64,000 bases of DNA, taken from Gorsachius magnificus. Lineage: Eukaryota; Chordata; Aves; Pelecaniformes; Ardeidae. How positions within the stretch are numbered: position 1 is the stretch's first letter; every line of letters begins with the position of its first letter. The position numbers were made by a program, and so were the translations under genes. Positions 28,697-42,676 of this stretch are shown here, piece by piece. The stretch lies in contig CM067084.1 in assembly GCA_034008185.1 (NCBI GenBank), forward strand, positions 64,742,599-64,806,598. The letters run 5' to 3'. Under the pieces are notes generated by a model. That model did no database searches. It was not told the origin of the DNA and was given only the letters and a program-made list of their open reading frames with translations.

Positions 28697-29462
28697 GCAC
28701 ACAGTGCAAGGTCCTGCACCTGGGTCGGGGTAACCCCTAGTATCAATACAGGCTGGGGGAAGAAAGGATCGAGAGCAGCCCTGCCGAGAGGGACTTGGGG
28801 GTGCTGGTGGACAAGAAACTGGACATGAGCCGGCAATGTGCAATGGCAGCCCAGAAGGCAAATCATACCCTGGGCTACATCAAGAGAAGCATGGCCAGCA
28901 GGTCGAGGGAGGTGATTCTGCCCCTCTACTCTGCTCTGGTGAGACCTCACCTGGAGCACTGCGTCCAGCTCTGGAGCCCTCAGCACAAGAAGGACATGGA
29001 ACTGTTGGAGCGGGTCCAGAGGAGGGCTACAAAAATGATCCAAGGGCTGGAGCACCTCTCCTATGAGGACAGGCTGAGAGAGTTGGGGTTGTTCAGCCTG
29101 GAGAAGAGAAGGCTGCAGGGAGACCTGATTGTGGCCTTTCTGTACTTAAAGGGGGCCCATAGGAAAGACAGGGAAAATCTTTTCTGTACGGACAGCTGAA
29201 GTGGTAATGGTTTTAAACTAAACCAGGGTAGGTTTAGACTGGATATAAGGAGGAAATTCTTTACAATGAGGGTGGTAAAACACTGGAACGGGTTGCCCAG
29301 AGAGGTAGTGGAGACCTCATCCCTGGAAACATTCAAGATCAGGTTGGACGGGGCTCTGAGCAACCTGATCTAGTTAGCGGTGTCCCTGCTCACTGCAGGG
29401 GGGTTGGACTAGATGACCTCTAGGGGTCCCTTCCAACCCAAAACATTCTGTAATTCTGTGAT
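28697..29462 (+). mobile_element. CR1 LINE copy C, 5'-truncated, same subfamily as copy A
   Basis: Begins near GTGCAAGGTCCTGCACCTGG and runs to the tail ATTCTGTAATTCTGTG near 29461. It reaches further upstream in ORF2 than copy A (the frame at 28795 begins [16 protein letters not shown]). Relative to copy A it has lost a short stretch near 29197, which brings a stop right after LFCTDS; the rest of the ORF2 end and the 3' UTR continue in the DNA. By eye most bases match copy A, including the whole 3' UTR, so both belong to one fairly young subfamily. It is antisense to SLIT2 and non-autonomous. Confidence 0.95.
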
Positions 29463-31170
29463 ATGCTGAAAAGTTACAAATACCTGAAAATAATTTTGAT
29501 AGGATTTTTTAAGAAAGTAACTAGTATAAATTAAAAACTCTGAGTTAATTATTTCATAGGAAGAGAAAAAAAGATGAGCTCTCAGACCAAAAACACTCAT
29601 CTTTGGCTAGAACCACACACAGTTGTTTTCTCCTATGGATGTCTCTGTACATGATACTGGATTTGAAGCACATCTTTTCCACCTACTGTACTTCTATGCT
29701 TAAATCACTTGTTTTACCCCAAAATGCTCTGGGTATTGTATAATTTTTTTGAGAGGAAGTCTTGCAGAGGACAACTTTTTTATTAATCTAATTCTCCAGA
29801 GAACCAGAATCAGCAAAAATAGCAGTATCCTATCAACATATCATTTCAGTTTGTTCCTACTGAAAAAAAATGCACTTTTTGCCTTTTTTTGGCAAAAGGT
29901 GAACTTACAATGCAATTCCAATGAGGACAAGCACATTATTTAAGCTAAATTACTACATCTTCACAAGAAAACATAATCAGATAATAAGATACCTACCTGG
30001 AACGAGCACAATGCTGAAAAGGCACTATCCTCAACTTTCCTATCAAGTCAAATCTCTTAAAATGTGCAACTAATCTACATTCTAACGGCACTGAGAGGGG
30101 GATGTCAGTAAGAGTGACATTTACATCACATCTCTGCTGGCATAGGGACATCCAAATAGTACCAGAATGAACGCCCACATCATTTATCCAACATCTAGAA
30201 ATTCCTATTAAGATCCCAAAATATGTTCAGTTCAATGCAGCATATCGAGAAATATCTACTGCAGAACACTACAGTTTAACCTAGAAAACTGAATAAAACA
30301 CTGAACTAAATTAATTCTGAATTTTCAGGTGTGGCACTAACCACCATCTATTCACAGGAAAACTCTTTTTTAGTGGGACCAATCCAGAGAATCAATATTA
30401 TTAGACAAGCTACCATTTGTCAAGTTCTGCTAAGAGAAGTATCCATTTCCCAGGCATGAACCCACCAGGACTGCTTGTTAAACATGGCAACTCTGGTGGT
30501 CTAGGCAGGCAACATGTCAACTGGCTTACTTCTTAAATTGGTTGCTGTTTTTTAACAAACGCTTCCGCTAACGAAAAAGCAGACTGAAATCAATGCATCT
30601 GTGTGTAGTCTAATACAGTTTCCCCACTGCTGGAAGCTGAAGTGGCAGAAGCTGCACTTTCAATACCTGAGAAGCAGAGATACCCCAAAGTTTGTTTGAG
30701 ACCACAAAGGAGATCAACCCAGACAGCCTCTGAAAGTGCCAAAATCTTTCTTTGAGAACACATATTAAGCAGTTCTTGATCAGATGCTTAAGTCTTTATA
30801 CTTTGGACAAGCCCATCTACCTACTTTACAAAAAAGTAAACCAAGCCTCAAAGTGATTTATTACTGTTACCTACATCAGTGACATGGATGCTGTGAGACT
30901 AATGTTGCTTCTATGCTTGAAAATCCCAGGATGAAAGGCACAGCGCAAGTCCAAAGTAGTAGGAGCATAATTAACTGTTCAGAGTAAAAGCTATCTTGGG
31001 CTTTGAAAAGGTATCTTTTGCTTTGAAACGTGTGAATATCAACCCATTTCTGGATTAACTGGCTCTACACAGTTATCCCACACCACCATAAAAATTCCAG
31101 ACGTGATACAGTACTTACATTCCGAAACATTATCCTTTGTCAAGAGAATGGTGTTTCCAATTTGGGGAGC

Positions 31171-31189
31171 AAAAAAAAAAAAAAAAAAA
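31171..31189. repeat. A19 homopolymer tract
   Basis: Nineteen A residues. No element with a recognisable body precedes it. Confidence 0.85.
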
Positions 31190-34100
31190 TCACATTGATA
31201 CACCATTGAGTAGGACTGTTTGCATTAATAAAGAAAGTTATTATTCATGCAGGTGGACGTGTATGGACCAACTCACTCATAAGCAGAAGGAATGGCAATT
31301 TAAACACAAAACCTAATGGAGAGCTGCACCAAGAGAACAGTCGGTGCTGAGTGAGGATGGGAGCTGCTGCCTACTTTTGAAGTCCCTCCAGATTAGGCAA
31401 CCTGTGAGATGCACAAATCAAGTGTCAGGATCAGTCCCTGTTTTTCTGATGTGTTTTCTAGTGATGCTGTTTAAAAAGCACTAAAGAGTTGTGAGGGGAG
31501 AAGGAGGGAGGGAAACTATGCCTTTTCTGTAAGTCCTCAGACATTACAAAAAAAACTTCAGACACTTAATTTCATACTTAAAGTTATTTCTAATATATGT
31601 TTTAAAAAAACCTTTCAATTCCTAAAAAATACTTTAAGACACTTTTGCTAGTGGTTCTATTTCTAACACTGCATCACAGATATTACCTCTTGGCTCGCCT
31701 GTAACAAATTTCTCCTCATAAAATTCAAAATGGCCTTCTTCCAAAACTAGCCTTCAAAAACAAAAAAAAAAAAGAAAAGAAAAAAGCTCTTAATAAATCT
31801 AGCACCTGAAAGCTCTCTGTCAAATACCAGCATTTTATTAGTAGTATAAAAACAGAGAGCGAACTGTTATTATAATTAAGTTCTATACATTTTCTTTGAG
31901 AAATGTTCTTATTAAATATGGGAAAAAAATTATTTCTGTACAACAAATCTAGCTTTAAATTATTAGATCATGAGATTTTTCTTTTTAAATATATTATTCC
32001 ATGACCCGATGAACAGATGATAATATTTTACTAAGTCATGAACCCCACAGATACCAATGCCATTCCATCTCAACAAATGGACATGAGTATGATGGGAATC
32101 TGGGTATCAAAGCTATGATATATTAAGCTGGCATCATCTTTCAGGTTAGCCATTTAAAGCTTCTAACCCGACAAACTGCAAAAGCTCTTTTAATGTTAAG
32201 AACCAGATAATGAAGATTCCTAGGTAGAAAAGCACTCCAGCTGCTGGATTTTAAAGAATAATGTCAATTAGTAAGAAACACCAAGAGCTAAATCCACAAA
32301 ATTAGTTCCAGGTACCAATGTTCAGATGTCACTGATATCCTCAAATTTCCTGCTCAACTGCAACCTAACCCTTTAAACAACCAAAGCCTCTGCAACAGGG
32401 TCATTTATGTACAAGACCACCTAAGTTCTAACATTCAGACACTTGCACCCATACTAATGCCCGACAAAATGAAGCAACTCCCTCCCCAAATTACCGATTT
32501 TGTACAAAATATAGCTAGGCATCAGAAGATCACTCTGTTTCAGGGAACAGATGAGCATCCAGGCTGATTTTAGTGTCTGGAGAGGCCATGCAGTCATTCT
32601 CACATCACCATTTTCGAAAAGTTACTTAGAATTAGATGTTCTTCACCCCAGGAGGTCGCCCTAACCACCAGGCTGCTTCTGAGCTATATTTTAGTCTTCT
32701 TGTACTGCAAGAGCAAGCAAATACTCAGTAGAAGAAAAGGAGAAAAGGAGGAGAGGGGAGTTACCAATAGCACTGCAGTATGAGAAGTAGGATTAAAACC
32801 ACGATGCAGCCACAGCTACGTTTTTGCTGTGAAGTGGAACTTTTTCAAAACCAAACATTAAGAGAACTTAGTTCCAAACCATTGAGTACATGCATAGAAT
32901 CATGCCCTGGCACACAGGATGTGTCTCCTGAAGATACAGGGGCATCTGAAAATGAGCCTTCAAGGGAATGTCTTATTTGTCTAGTGAGTAAATCTGAGAA
33001 GCCTGTTAATACCACATTTTTTTAGCTTTGTCTTGTTTCCCTTGAAAAAAAAGCCTGGCTATCCCAATATCAAAAAGTACACTGGTAAGAAAACGAAGGA
33101 GAGAAAGTGTCACCCAATAGGTCTGGAGTGAGAAGGCTTAAGCCATGCTGCTGCCCTCAGCATTTCCTACTGTTTTTCTTAAATCACTCCCTGCCAGCTT
33201 GCAAGTTCCTAAGAAACACAGGGACCTGGGCACCAACTCAAGGCTTGCGAGAAGTTAAATCCATAAAAATATGGGATTTCAAGAAAAATTTAGGCATGTA
33301 GGTGCAAGCTGCAAACCTAAATCATTCTCAGTTAGCACTTCAACTTTGTAGGCACCACACTACCTATCATGCAACCACACTCCTGACTTTATTCATGCCA
33401 AGCAACATCCCAGTCTTGAAAAAGCTGAGGAGCATGGACCCAATCTTGCAGACTACACAATAAAAACATTGTGTTACATTCTTTGACTCAATTTGCTTTA
33501 GATTCTTTAAGTAGCAAAACACCTCAGAAAACCCTGAAACTTGACTGTTATAGCAAGCCTCCAAGAAGTTAAGAATCATTTAGTCTCCTTGCCTTAGGAA
33601 AGACCTAAAGATACTCTAATTCTAAGAAAATCCTACAGTGCAGCATGCAAATAGTGACTTCTTCTTTTGCCATTTTAGACTAGAAACGCATGATCCTAGA
33701 TCAGCGTATTCTATTTGAGTTCTGCTACATCACCTCTGGTCTATTTACTCCATACCACAGATGACCACAAATTCTCACCTCTGCATTTCAGGAAAGTATA
33801 ATTAAAATCCTAGAAGTATACTGTAAATATGGTCTAGCAATAGCCAACTACTTGACTAAAACACAAACAATCCCTCCCATCATAACACTCTCATAATAAA
33901 TTAAAAGCATTGTTGCTAAAACAAGGTGCCGAGGAGATTACCTTCTTATCTTTCCAGGTACTCTGTCCATTAAATGCAAAGCTGAAATCATAATCCCAAA
34001 TAATTAATAAGAATTGAAAACAGGATTATTTCATACTAATACAGAAGATGTCAGAATCACAATGCAAGAAAAACATCAAAACTAAAGCTTTAAGTTACGC

Positions 34101-35333
34101 CATGGTTGCTGTAAAAAAGATATTGAAGCCTGTGAGACAGGTATGATACACCTCTCTTTCAGCATTCTAAGAAGTCTAAATCAAAGTTCAGACAATGAAA
34201 TCAATCAGAAGATAGGAAAAAAGTTTTAAAAGTGCTGAAGAAATAAAAAGAAAATAATGCACTTATAAGAAAACAGAAGAAATTAATGGGGGAACATTGA
34301 GTTCTCTGCCCTTCTGAAAACAGTCCTACATGTTGATCATAAATAATCTGAAACAGATAAACAGCAATATGAAACATAACACACTTCAAAAACTACTTGG
34401 GGAAGAACATAATACATTTGCATGTCTCACAATGAAATATATTTAAGGACAGAAATAGAGTACTCTAGATATAAGTGAATGGGGGCGGGGTTGTGGGGTT
34501 TTTTGGTTTCCTTTTTTCCCATTACAGACATTGCCAGATCCTTGAGCTAACTAACATCAGCCCAAAAACTATCTGAAAATCTTCAGTGACACACACTGCG
34601 TTATTTAGGAGTGAGATTTTTAAAATAAGAGGACAGTAGATATGAAACAACTGAATGCTTTTTTTTAGTTCTAGTTTTACTTGAATAACACGTTTTCCAG
34701 TCATAATAAAATGTAAAAGGTAATAGTAGAAAAATATAAACTTTAGTAGAAATTTTAAAACAAAGAATAGCTGAGGAATTTCAGGAAAAAATTCTAAACA
34801 TTTTAAAAAAGCCTTTCCACCTTCACATTCTTTTTCATTATTAAAGTATTTCAGAAGGTTTGCATTTCTGCACTACTCTGAATACAAATACATTTTTCTT
34901 TGTTAATGATGTTTTCTCTGTCAAAAGCAGGAGCTTGATGAATGGGTTGAAAGGCCACGTAACTTCACTGTTGCTGCTGGAACACTACCTTTACCTTCTG
35001 TCAACAGCCATCCTATAGCTTTTCATAGTTATAATCAATGAAAGAAATGTTCCACCTACTAAACCAATTACAACATCAGGAGGTAGTTCATGTATTCAAC
35101 AACAGAATTAAAATATGACGGATCAAAGGACCTAATACAGTGATGCTGTAACTTATGCAGATCAAAAAGTCCATTGAGGGGAAAAAAAGGTTGGTTAAGA
35201 CCCTTTAACAGCTCAAGAAATAAATTAGTGTTTTTCTGTTACATTATTAACAAGAGCAATAAGAATGAAGTCACAACAGTGTAAATAATTTAGGTTTTTC
35301 TATTAAATGTTATATAAAGAAAATTGTTTGGTT

Positions 35334-35350
35334 AAAAAAAAAAAAAAAAA
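35334..35350. repeat. A17 homopolymer tract
   Basis: Seventeen A residues within a very A-rich stretch that continues to about 35400. Confidence 0.85.
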
Positions 35351-38300
35351 GGTTTAAAATTTAAAAAAGAAAGTAAGATTAAATACAATTTTGTATTAAA
35401 TATGGTACATCAGCAATAGTTATTAGAATGACTACAGTTTCCTTACAGTTACAGAAAAATATCTTGAAAAGAGCTCTCCTAATGCTTACCCTGGGAAAGC
35501 ATCGCTATGCCTCAAAGAGTATATAGCTAAGCCATCCACTACCAGATTCTTATCAACTCATTCTTTAAAATATCCACTGAAATGTTTTCCAAGATCCCTG
35601 GTAGTCTTTCACTAATTCAGGTATTAGAAACCCTTTCCTAGTTTTCAACCCAAATTCATCACTCCAAATGAAGTTGCTGGTGAAAAATGGAAAAAACAAT
35701 TCGTTGTTAATACCTTTGTAGCATCCTTCTCTTACTGTCCACTCTTCTCCCCTCTAGGGTAAGCAAACGCAACTATTGCAAGATTTGCCTCACAAACTAT
35801 TTTTCCTAAACTTTGTAGTACTCATTTATAGTCTTTTTTAGACTAATTTTTCTACAATCTTAAAAATGGTTCCCCAAAGTAGACCAGATGAGCCCCAAAC
35901 AGAAGAAGGTAAATCACACCCAGTGTCTTACGTACAGACAGACCTTCAGGAGGTCACAGACAGTATACGCCTTTTTTGCAACAGAACTATGACTCACGAT
36001 TTATCCTGTGACCCCCAAACCACTCACAAGTTGTATTTTGCCATGCTACCGGTCTATGCTTTCTGCATTTCATTTCTCCTCAACACCAGTCATTTTATGA
36101 GTTGATTTCAGATCATGCATCCAATACATCACAGACATAATAAACTCCAATTTCAGCCAAGGTGTTTGCAGCACCCACCCACCACCACATGGCCTCATCC
36201 GTGAATGTTACAAAGGTAGGCTAACTCCATTACGCAGGTAGTTAAAACGTAAGTGGATCTAGGATTGCACTTGGGAGGCATTCTCAGCCTCACAATGAAG
36301 GATTGATAAGTGTTCCCAAGAGGGAAGTTTCAACTAGGAAGACAGCTGATAATGGTTTATCTATTCCTATTGCCTTATATCATTTATGAGAATGCCATGG
36401 GAAACAACAAACAATGAATGGTACACAGGTCACATCTATTGCTCTACCTTTATCCAGAAGGCCAGTTTTCCTGTCCCATTGCCACACAACACACTTAAAA
36501 GTAGGGGATAAACTACTGATGCCAATGACTGTAGATCGGTTTACTGTACTGCAACATGACCTTACATTGTTAAGAAAAAGGTGAAAAATATTATGCTGCA
36601 TCTCACTGGAGAGAAAAACTTAGCAGCAACATAGGTTCTCAGCAGCCTTACCCTCATACTGACTGCACTACTGAGCTTCAAGCAGAAATGCACATTTACA
36701 TATAAACTTTAGCAGACTAGAGCTACCAAACTCATCTGAACTATTTGAGTTCCACAATTTATTTTAAAAATATGTCACCACAATTTAGATAGATGGTGGC
36801 ATAGCCAAGTAGATCAAAGTAATGTATTGTAGGGAATAGCCCATTTGTCTCCACCTCCATCTCCTTAAATCCATTTAAGGAGTCAGAAAAAACCTTTTAT
36901 GACATGACCTTGCCCTTTTCATCTGGATCTCTGAGAATAGATTGCTCCCAGATAGGGCCAGATTTCACAAATACGTATAGAAAATTAATTAGCTAACTCG
37001 AAGCACAGACTGGCAGAAGTTAAGATACCAGTGGTGGATCAGGAGGCAGGGGTGAGGAAAGCTAAATTTAGAGCAAGGTCTGCAAAGAGATTTTTGGCTG
37101 CCAGGAAACCCCTAGACTTCCAGAAAGGTGGAAGGTATACTAGCCTTTGGAACAGGTAAGAGGAAATGGGGAACCCTGAAGGCTGAAGGAAATGCATGGT
37201 GGCTTTTTACTTTTTTTTTTTCCTTCAACCCAAACTATTCCTTCAGTGGCAATTACAATAATCCACTTTATTACCCACCTCTCTTTAGAATTCAGAATTT
37301 TTCCCCCCAAAACCTGTGACCTACATATGAATCTTAGAATGATCCACTGGAAAAAAATGCAGTATTAAAGTCATGTTTTATTAAGGGTATTTTTACAGCA
37401 CAAAGAATAAACTAACAGCAGATTAATGCAAGACATCAGAAGATTAAACGCTATTGTAATTACAGCTACCTTCCCTCAAAACACCTAAAATAACTATTGC
37501 ACAACAAAAATATTTTCATTAGAAACCAGGCAAGTATTTACCTAACATTAAGAGACAACATAATTTTACATTAATGCATGCAATTAACAGGACTAGTGAT
37601 AAAGCAGTAGTACAGTTTTATTATTTTAGAACAGAACACCAGTTACTGCCTATTAGACCTTTTCCACAGGCAAAAATACAGACTTCAAAAATAGCACTGA
37701 ATGAGGAACATCTTTTAGCTTACAAATTCTAGAACTAAAATATTCTGTAATGTAAAAGAAATAAAGCAAATTATTTTATTCAGAAAACAGCTTGTGGTGA
37801 CAAAGTATCAGGCAATCTGATTCTATTAACTCAAATGAAATAGTCTCTGAAGGTATTTTTCAACTTCATCCAGTTTATGAATTCTGAATTCATTTACCAA
37901 TTAGATGCCCAACTTAACCAATTCAATCAGAATCAGATAGTGTCAAGAATTAGTAGTATTTTCAGCATCATTCTGAAGTGCAAGAAATTACACATACTAA
38001 TTCTATCTTCTGCATTCACATACATTTTTTTCAAAATGTTGCTAGTTCCTAAGTTTCTTTATTGCAGGTTACAGGTAATTGAGTACTTGGCCTAAAATCT
38101 TTTTGAAAATTCAGTTGTTTTCATATGAAGTCATATGTTTGGATGGTAGAGGCATTAAAGCACAAAGCTGGAAAAGTTATACAAAAATGCTTCTGGAGTT
38201 ATTTTTGAATTTTCTTCATGAGGAATTTTTAGATTCTGGAAAAGAAACATTTACCTTTGTGAGTCAGATTATTAGAGGAAACAGTAATTTTGTCATTAAA

Positions 38301-41300
38301 ATACTTGGGTTCCATTATGAAAGATTCAAATAAACAACACTTGAATAAAATTTCTCCTACTATCTACTGCCAAAGTAAAAAGTACCCAAGATGCTGAGAC
38401 TCTTGCCAAAGCATAAAAAAATACACCCATAACTTAACTGCCTCATGTAAGTTAGCCAATTCTCAATTTAGTAATTTCTAGACATTGTTTTATTGGTCTC
38501 TTCTATTTTATATCTCTTGTGAAAAGTCTCTTACCCTATTACAATTAATTTATTCAGCCACCCTCTTCTTTCTTGCTGATTACAACTACAACAACTTTGT
38601 ATCTGAGGAAGTATGAACAGTGAATCAAAAACATTCAAAGACAAGGCTCAACACGTCCAAATGGCAATATAAATGGAAATGCTAATCTTCCCCAGCAATG
38701 GCCTTCAGGAAAAGAGCTGGTATTTCTCCTCATCTCTCTCCAGAAAGATCTTCTCTAAAAACTCTTTAAGAGCGAGTAAACTATTTGCAGCAGAGAAGTA
38801 ATTGATAAAAAGGAGAGTTTGCCTTCCTCTTCCCAGTTGCCAGAAGCATCCTTGCTTCTTCAGGAGCAGAAAGGGCCTAAATGCTAGTGTGCTCCTCCTT
38901 CACCTTCTACTTGGGTCACCCATCCTCCTGAGAGCTCCAGACATCTCCACTGTTGCTCAGTAAATTTCCTAAAAGGCAGCAGAATGAGCCTGACCCGATT
39001 CTGTAGGTTTTGCTGCTACCTGACATAGCACGCGGGGGTGGAAACAGGTCCAATGGAAGGTAGTAGTATATACTGTGTAAAGAACATTTTGATTTCATTC
39101 CCCAAATCCATTTTCCCTTTAACTCAGCCATAACATTTGCAGCTGCAAGTTCTGCACTATGCTCACAGTTCCCCAGTCTATGCTGGCTCATTTAACACAA
39201 CCACAAAAGCTATGCTTCTAGGGCAAAGTCCACTATGCAGGTCTATCTAATAATTAACAATCAAAATCTCTTAAGTTACAGGTTACAGCAGGACACTGAC
39301 ATTTTATGAAGAAGCCAAGTGAAAACACTCATTATATTTAACAGAGAGATGCTTAAGGGTAAAAACCTAAAGATACTGCTTTCTTTTAAGGAACAGTAGC
39401 ACCCTGTGAAGACTATTCACTTGACATTTTGGACTTCTCTGCACTAAAAAAAGGTGAAGAGAAGTTTTCACCCTAACTACAATACTTCTTATCGTAGTCT
39501 TAGCATAGTTTAACACAGTGGGCCATGGCCCATTCAGTTCAGATTCAGTAGGAGAAGAAAAGGAAGTTGACAAACTGGATGAAAACTCCAGGCAACATGG
39601 AAAAGAGGGCTACTTGTCTGAAATGAGAGCCTAGTCTAAAAACAGATATGGAGCCTGGCTCACAGCAGAAGATCCAGTTAGCAAGATAGCATCAGCAGCC
39701 CCCTTAGCCTAAGATGTGAACAATGTGGTAGACGTGCAGCTATGTGATCCATGTGCGACACCTCAAGATTGAGTTACAGCATTGTCCCAAAATTTACACA
39801 AGCTGCTGTCTGGCTCCCTAGAAGAAATACAGGTATTAAGCTAAAATTGCAAAGCCTTCAATATGAGACACTCGAGCAAAGACAAATAACTTGCAATGAT
39901 CATCTGCAGCTGCCAAACACAGTATTTGTCATAATGATCCTCAGATCCTGGGACTTACCAATCTTGTCTTCATGCTACAAAGCACAGATCTTCAGGGTGA
40001 GCCAACGAAGCTACCTGTCTTTCCAGAGGGCTTTTTGTGTTTGGGTTTTGGTTTTTTTTTCTCCTACATATGACAGAGAGGGAGGCGGGGGAAGGAGAGG
40101 GTGAGAGGAAGGTGAAACTGTGCCTGTTCTGTTTGGGAATGTTAAGAGCAGCATAGACTTGATAGTTATTTTCTAGGTGGGTTTTATTTTGGTGGTAGAT
40201 CAGGACAAAAGGAGTTATTCTGTAGTTGTTATACTAAAGTAGGCTTTTGTCATTTAATGATTTTTTACATGATAAGAATAAAGAGAATGAAGGGATCAGA
40301 AACAAATATGGAAAAATGCCATGTCTGAACTTCCTCTTGCCAACACTGCTTCTGTTAATACAAATATATCACTATTAGGTTATATCATACTAAGGCTTTA
40401 TGGGAATGCAACATAACAGTGAAGCTTTCTAAAGAAAGGAAGAAAAAGACGACAGTGGTACATTTAGTTTCCTAATTAACAATAACATCAAGATACATTG
40501 GCACTAAGAATTTAATAAAAATTGGATTGCATCTACTTCCTGAGGCTTATGTGGCATCTGTAGCATTACACCACAGCATGGAATATCAGAACACAGTAGG
40601 ACTGTTTACCCTGTCAATCACTTGTCAATCTATCCAGCTTTCTACAAATACTCCTTGTCTTTGGGAGCAGTTTCACAAACCTCAGTAATTAAAATTTTTA
40701 ACACAATGATAGACACATTTAGCAAGTCTACTAAATTAAAGCCACTAACATGCACAAGGAGCAAAAAGTAATGTCATGGTTACCTTTCTGCAATTAGGAA
40801 AGTTACATGTAAAAATCTACAGTTATTTAAAATACATGTTTATTTTTCAGGTATTATTTCCATTTGTTTAAAAAAAAAAAGACGTATTAATAAGCATGTG
40901 TGTGTTTTCAAAGTTAGCACGTGACTTTTGTTTTTCTTCTCCACTGCATGCTTCCCATAGAAAAAATAAAAAACCACTTTCTTTTACATCCTGGAATCAT
41001 TTACAATAATGAAAGCTAGACTAACCAGATTTTCCATTAAGAATGCAGAAGAGAAAACTGTTCAGGAGGAAAAATAGTCTTCTCCAAAAAAGACAGAAAT
41101 CTATACATCACAATGCCTATTAGCTGAGATCACAGTGCAAGTCACCAGCAAGGAAGGTCACACCAAGATTCAGGACACTGATGAGAAATATTGTGCTGAA
41201 TAAACTGAGAAGACAAAAAACTTTCACTACACCCAAGAATTTGTTGAAGTCGATAACTGAAGAATGGAAGAAGCATGACTAAACATGATATTACCTGAGC

Positions 41301-42609
41301 TCTGACAAGTTATACAAGAACAAGTGTCTTCAGAAATTATTAGCGATATCCATTAAATGATCCGCTATTTCTTTGCCCACATTTTTTTCTTTCATTGATA
41401 CATAATGAAAAGTAGATTTGACTAGCATAAAGCTCCTCCTGACTGCCCAAGAAACTTAACCTGGAACACTGTCAAATTATGGGTTTGATTGCAATACACC
41501 GAGTTTCTATAGGTGAGGGAATACAAATTTCTGTACTGAAACACTCCCTGTCCCGTGACTCTAGGTTCAGGTTTGGCAAGATTGCATTTCCTGAAGAAAC
41601 AAACTCCTGCAACTCTAACAGCTGGCCAGACAAAGTATCTGTCCACAAAAATAGGAGAAACCACAGCATCTTTCTCCAAATACAAATCCGATGACTACTT
41701 TGTAAGGAAGGCCTGTCATAATTCAGGCATGCGAGGTAAATTCTTCATTTCTGGAATGTTTTACAAATATTTTATATCCAAACAACATTCCTTGGAATTA
41801 TAATCTGCATTTTCAAGTGACCATCTACAACAAAGCCAGTTATATAATTTGCCCAATTTCTTGGTTCTGGTTCGCTACGCAGGCTGTGCTGTTTGTTAGC
41901 ATTATCTGCTACTTCCTTCTTACAGAGTCATGTCACGTATTTCACACTGAAAAAATGTGTGAAAACAGCAAACAAGAACTTAGGTAATGCGAACAATCTG
42001 AGGACAAAGGACAATTTATAGAGTTTAGCTCCCTCAGCTAGGATCCCATATATGTACATTATAACAGTACTGGCTAATACTGTGTTAGGAGAAAAGGAAA
42101 CTGGAAGAACCAGAAGGATTCTGAATTTCAAAAGGCAAGCATATTACCACCAGACTGTCATTCACTTCAGAGACAATGTCCAAATACTAGGACATTGCAT
42201 TGATGGATTCATGAGCCCAATTAATTGTCAGCCATAAAGAAATCTTCACGGCTAGAGCGGGCACTAATGGAAGTAGAAAAGTGGGGAAGATTGATTTCCT
42301 TGTCATTATTAAAAATGCACAACATCTTTCATCTACCAACACATCACTATTTTTCAAGATTCACATGCAATTTACAGTATTGTTTCCTACATTTTTCATA
42401 TGCTTCCCTTGGCACCAGATTTCGTTAAGAGGCTGGCAGTGCCATCTGCAGCTCCAAAAGCATCTCCTCTGTCAACAGCTTGATCTCAGATGAGTCATTC
42501 AGCTTGGGCTAGCGACAAGGAGAAAAGCCTCTTAAGCCGAGCTGCATTAAACACCTTGCAAGAAGCAGTCAGCCAAGTGGAGACAGCAGAAAAATTGTCT
42601 TGCCACAGT

Positions 42610-42676
42610 TTGAAATTCTAACCTTGAAATTCTTAATTTGAAATTCTGAATTTTAAATTCTAAAATTCTAAATTCT
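42610..42676. repeat. Degenerate tandem repeat of (TTG)AAATTCT units
   Basis: TTGAAATTCT occurs exactly at 42610-42619, 42624-42633 and 42638-42647, a 14-bp period, followed by shorter TTAAATTCT, AAAATTCT and AAATTCT units up to 42676. The array is bounded on both sides by the word TGCCACAG (42601-42608 and from 42676). The low unit number and decay suggest an old minisatellite-like expansion. Confidence 0.8.

Larger units (their letters stand above)
29463..42600. other. SLIT2: SLIT2 intron, no gene seen
   Basis: AT-rich sequence with A-tracts listed separately. Slightly higher GC near 32640-32760 and 38820-39000 has no coding or repeat signature that I recognise. Confidence 0.65.

Noticed and set aside
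28795..29199. 134-codon open frame
   Set aside because: Also CR1 ORF2, in copy C; the overlapping minus-strand frames are shadows of it.
32780..33025. 81-codon frame with a more globular-looking composition (C-, E- and S-rich)
   Set aside because: No family recognised, no splice sites that make sense, and no CpG or promoter signal; insufficient to call.
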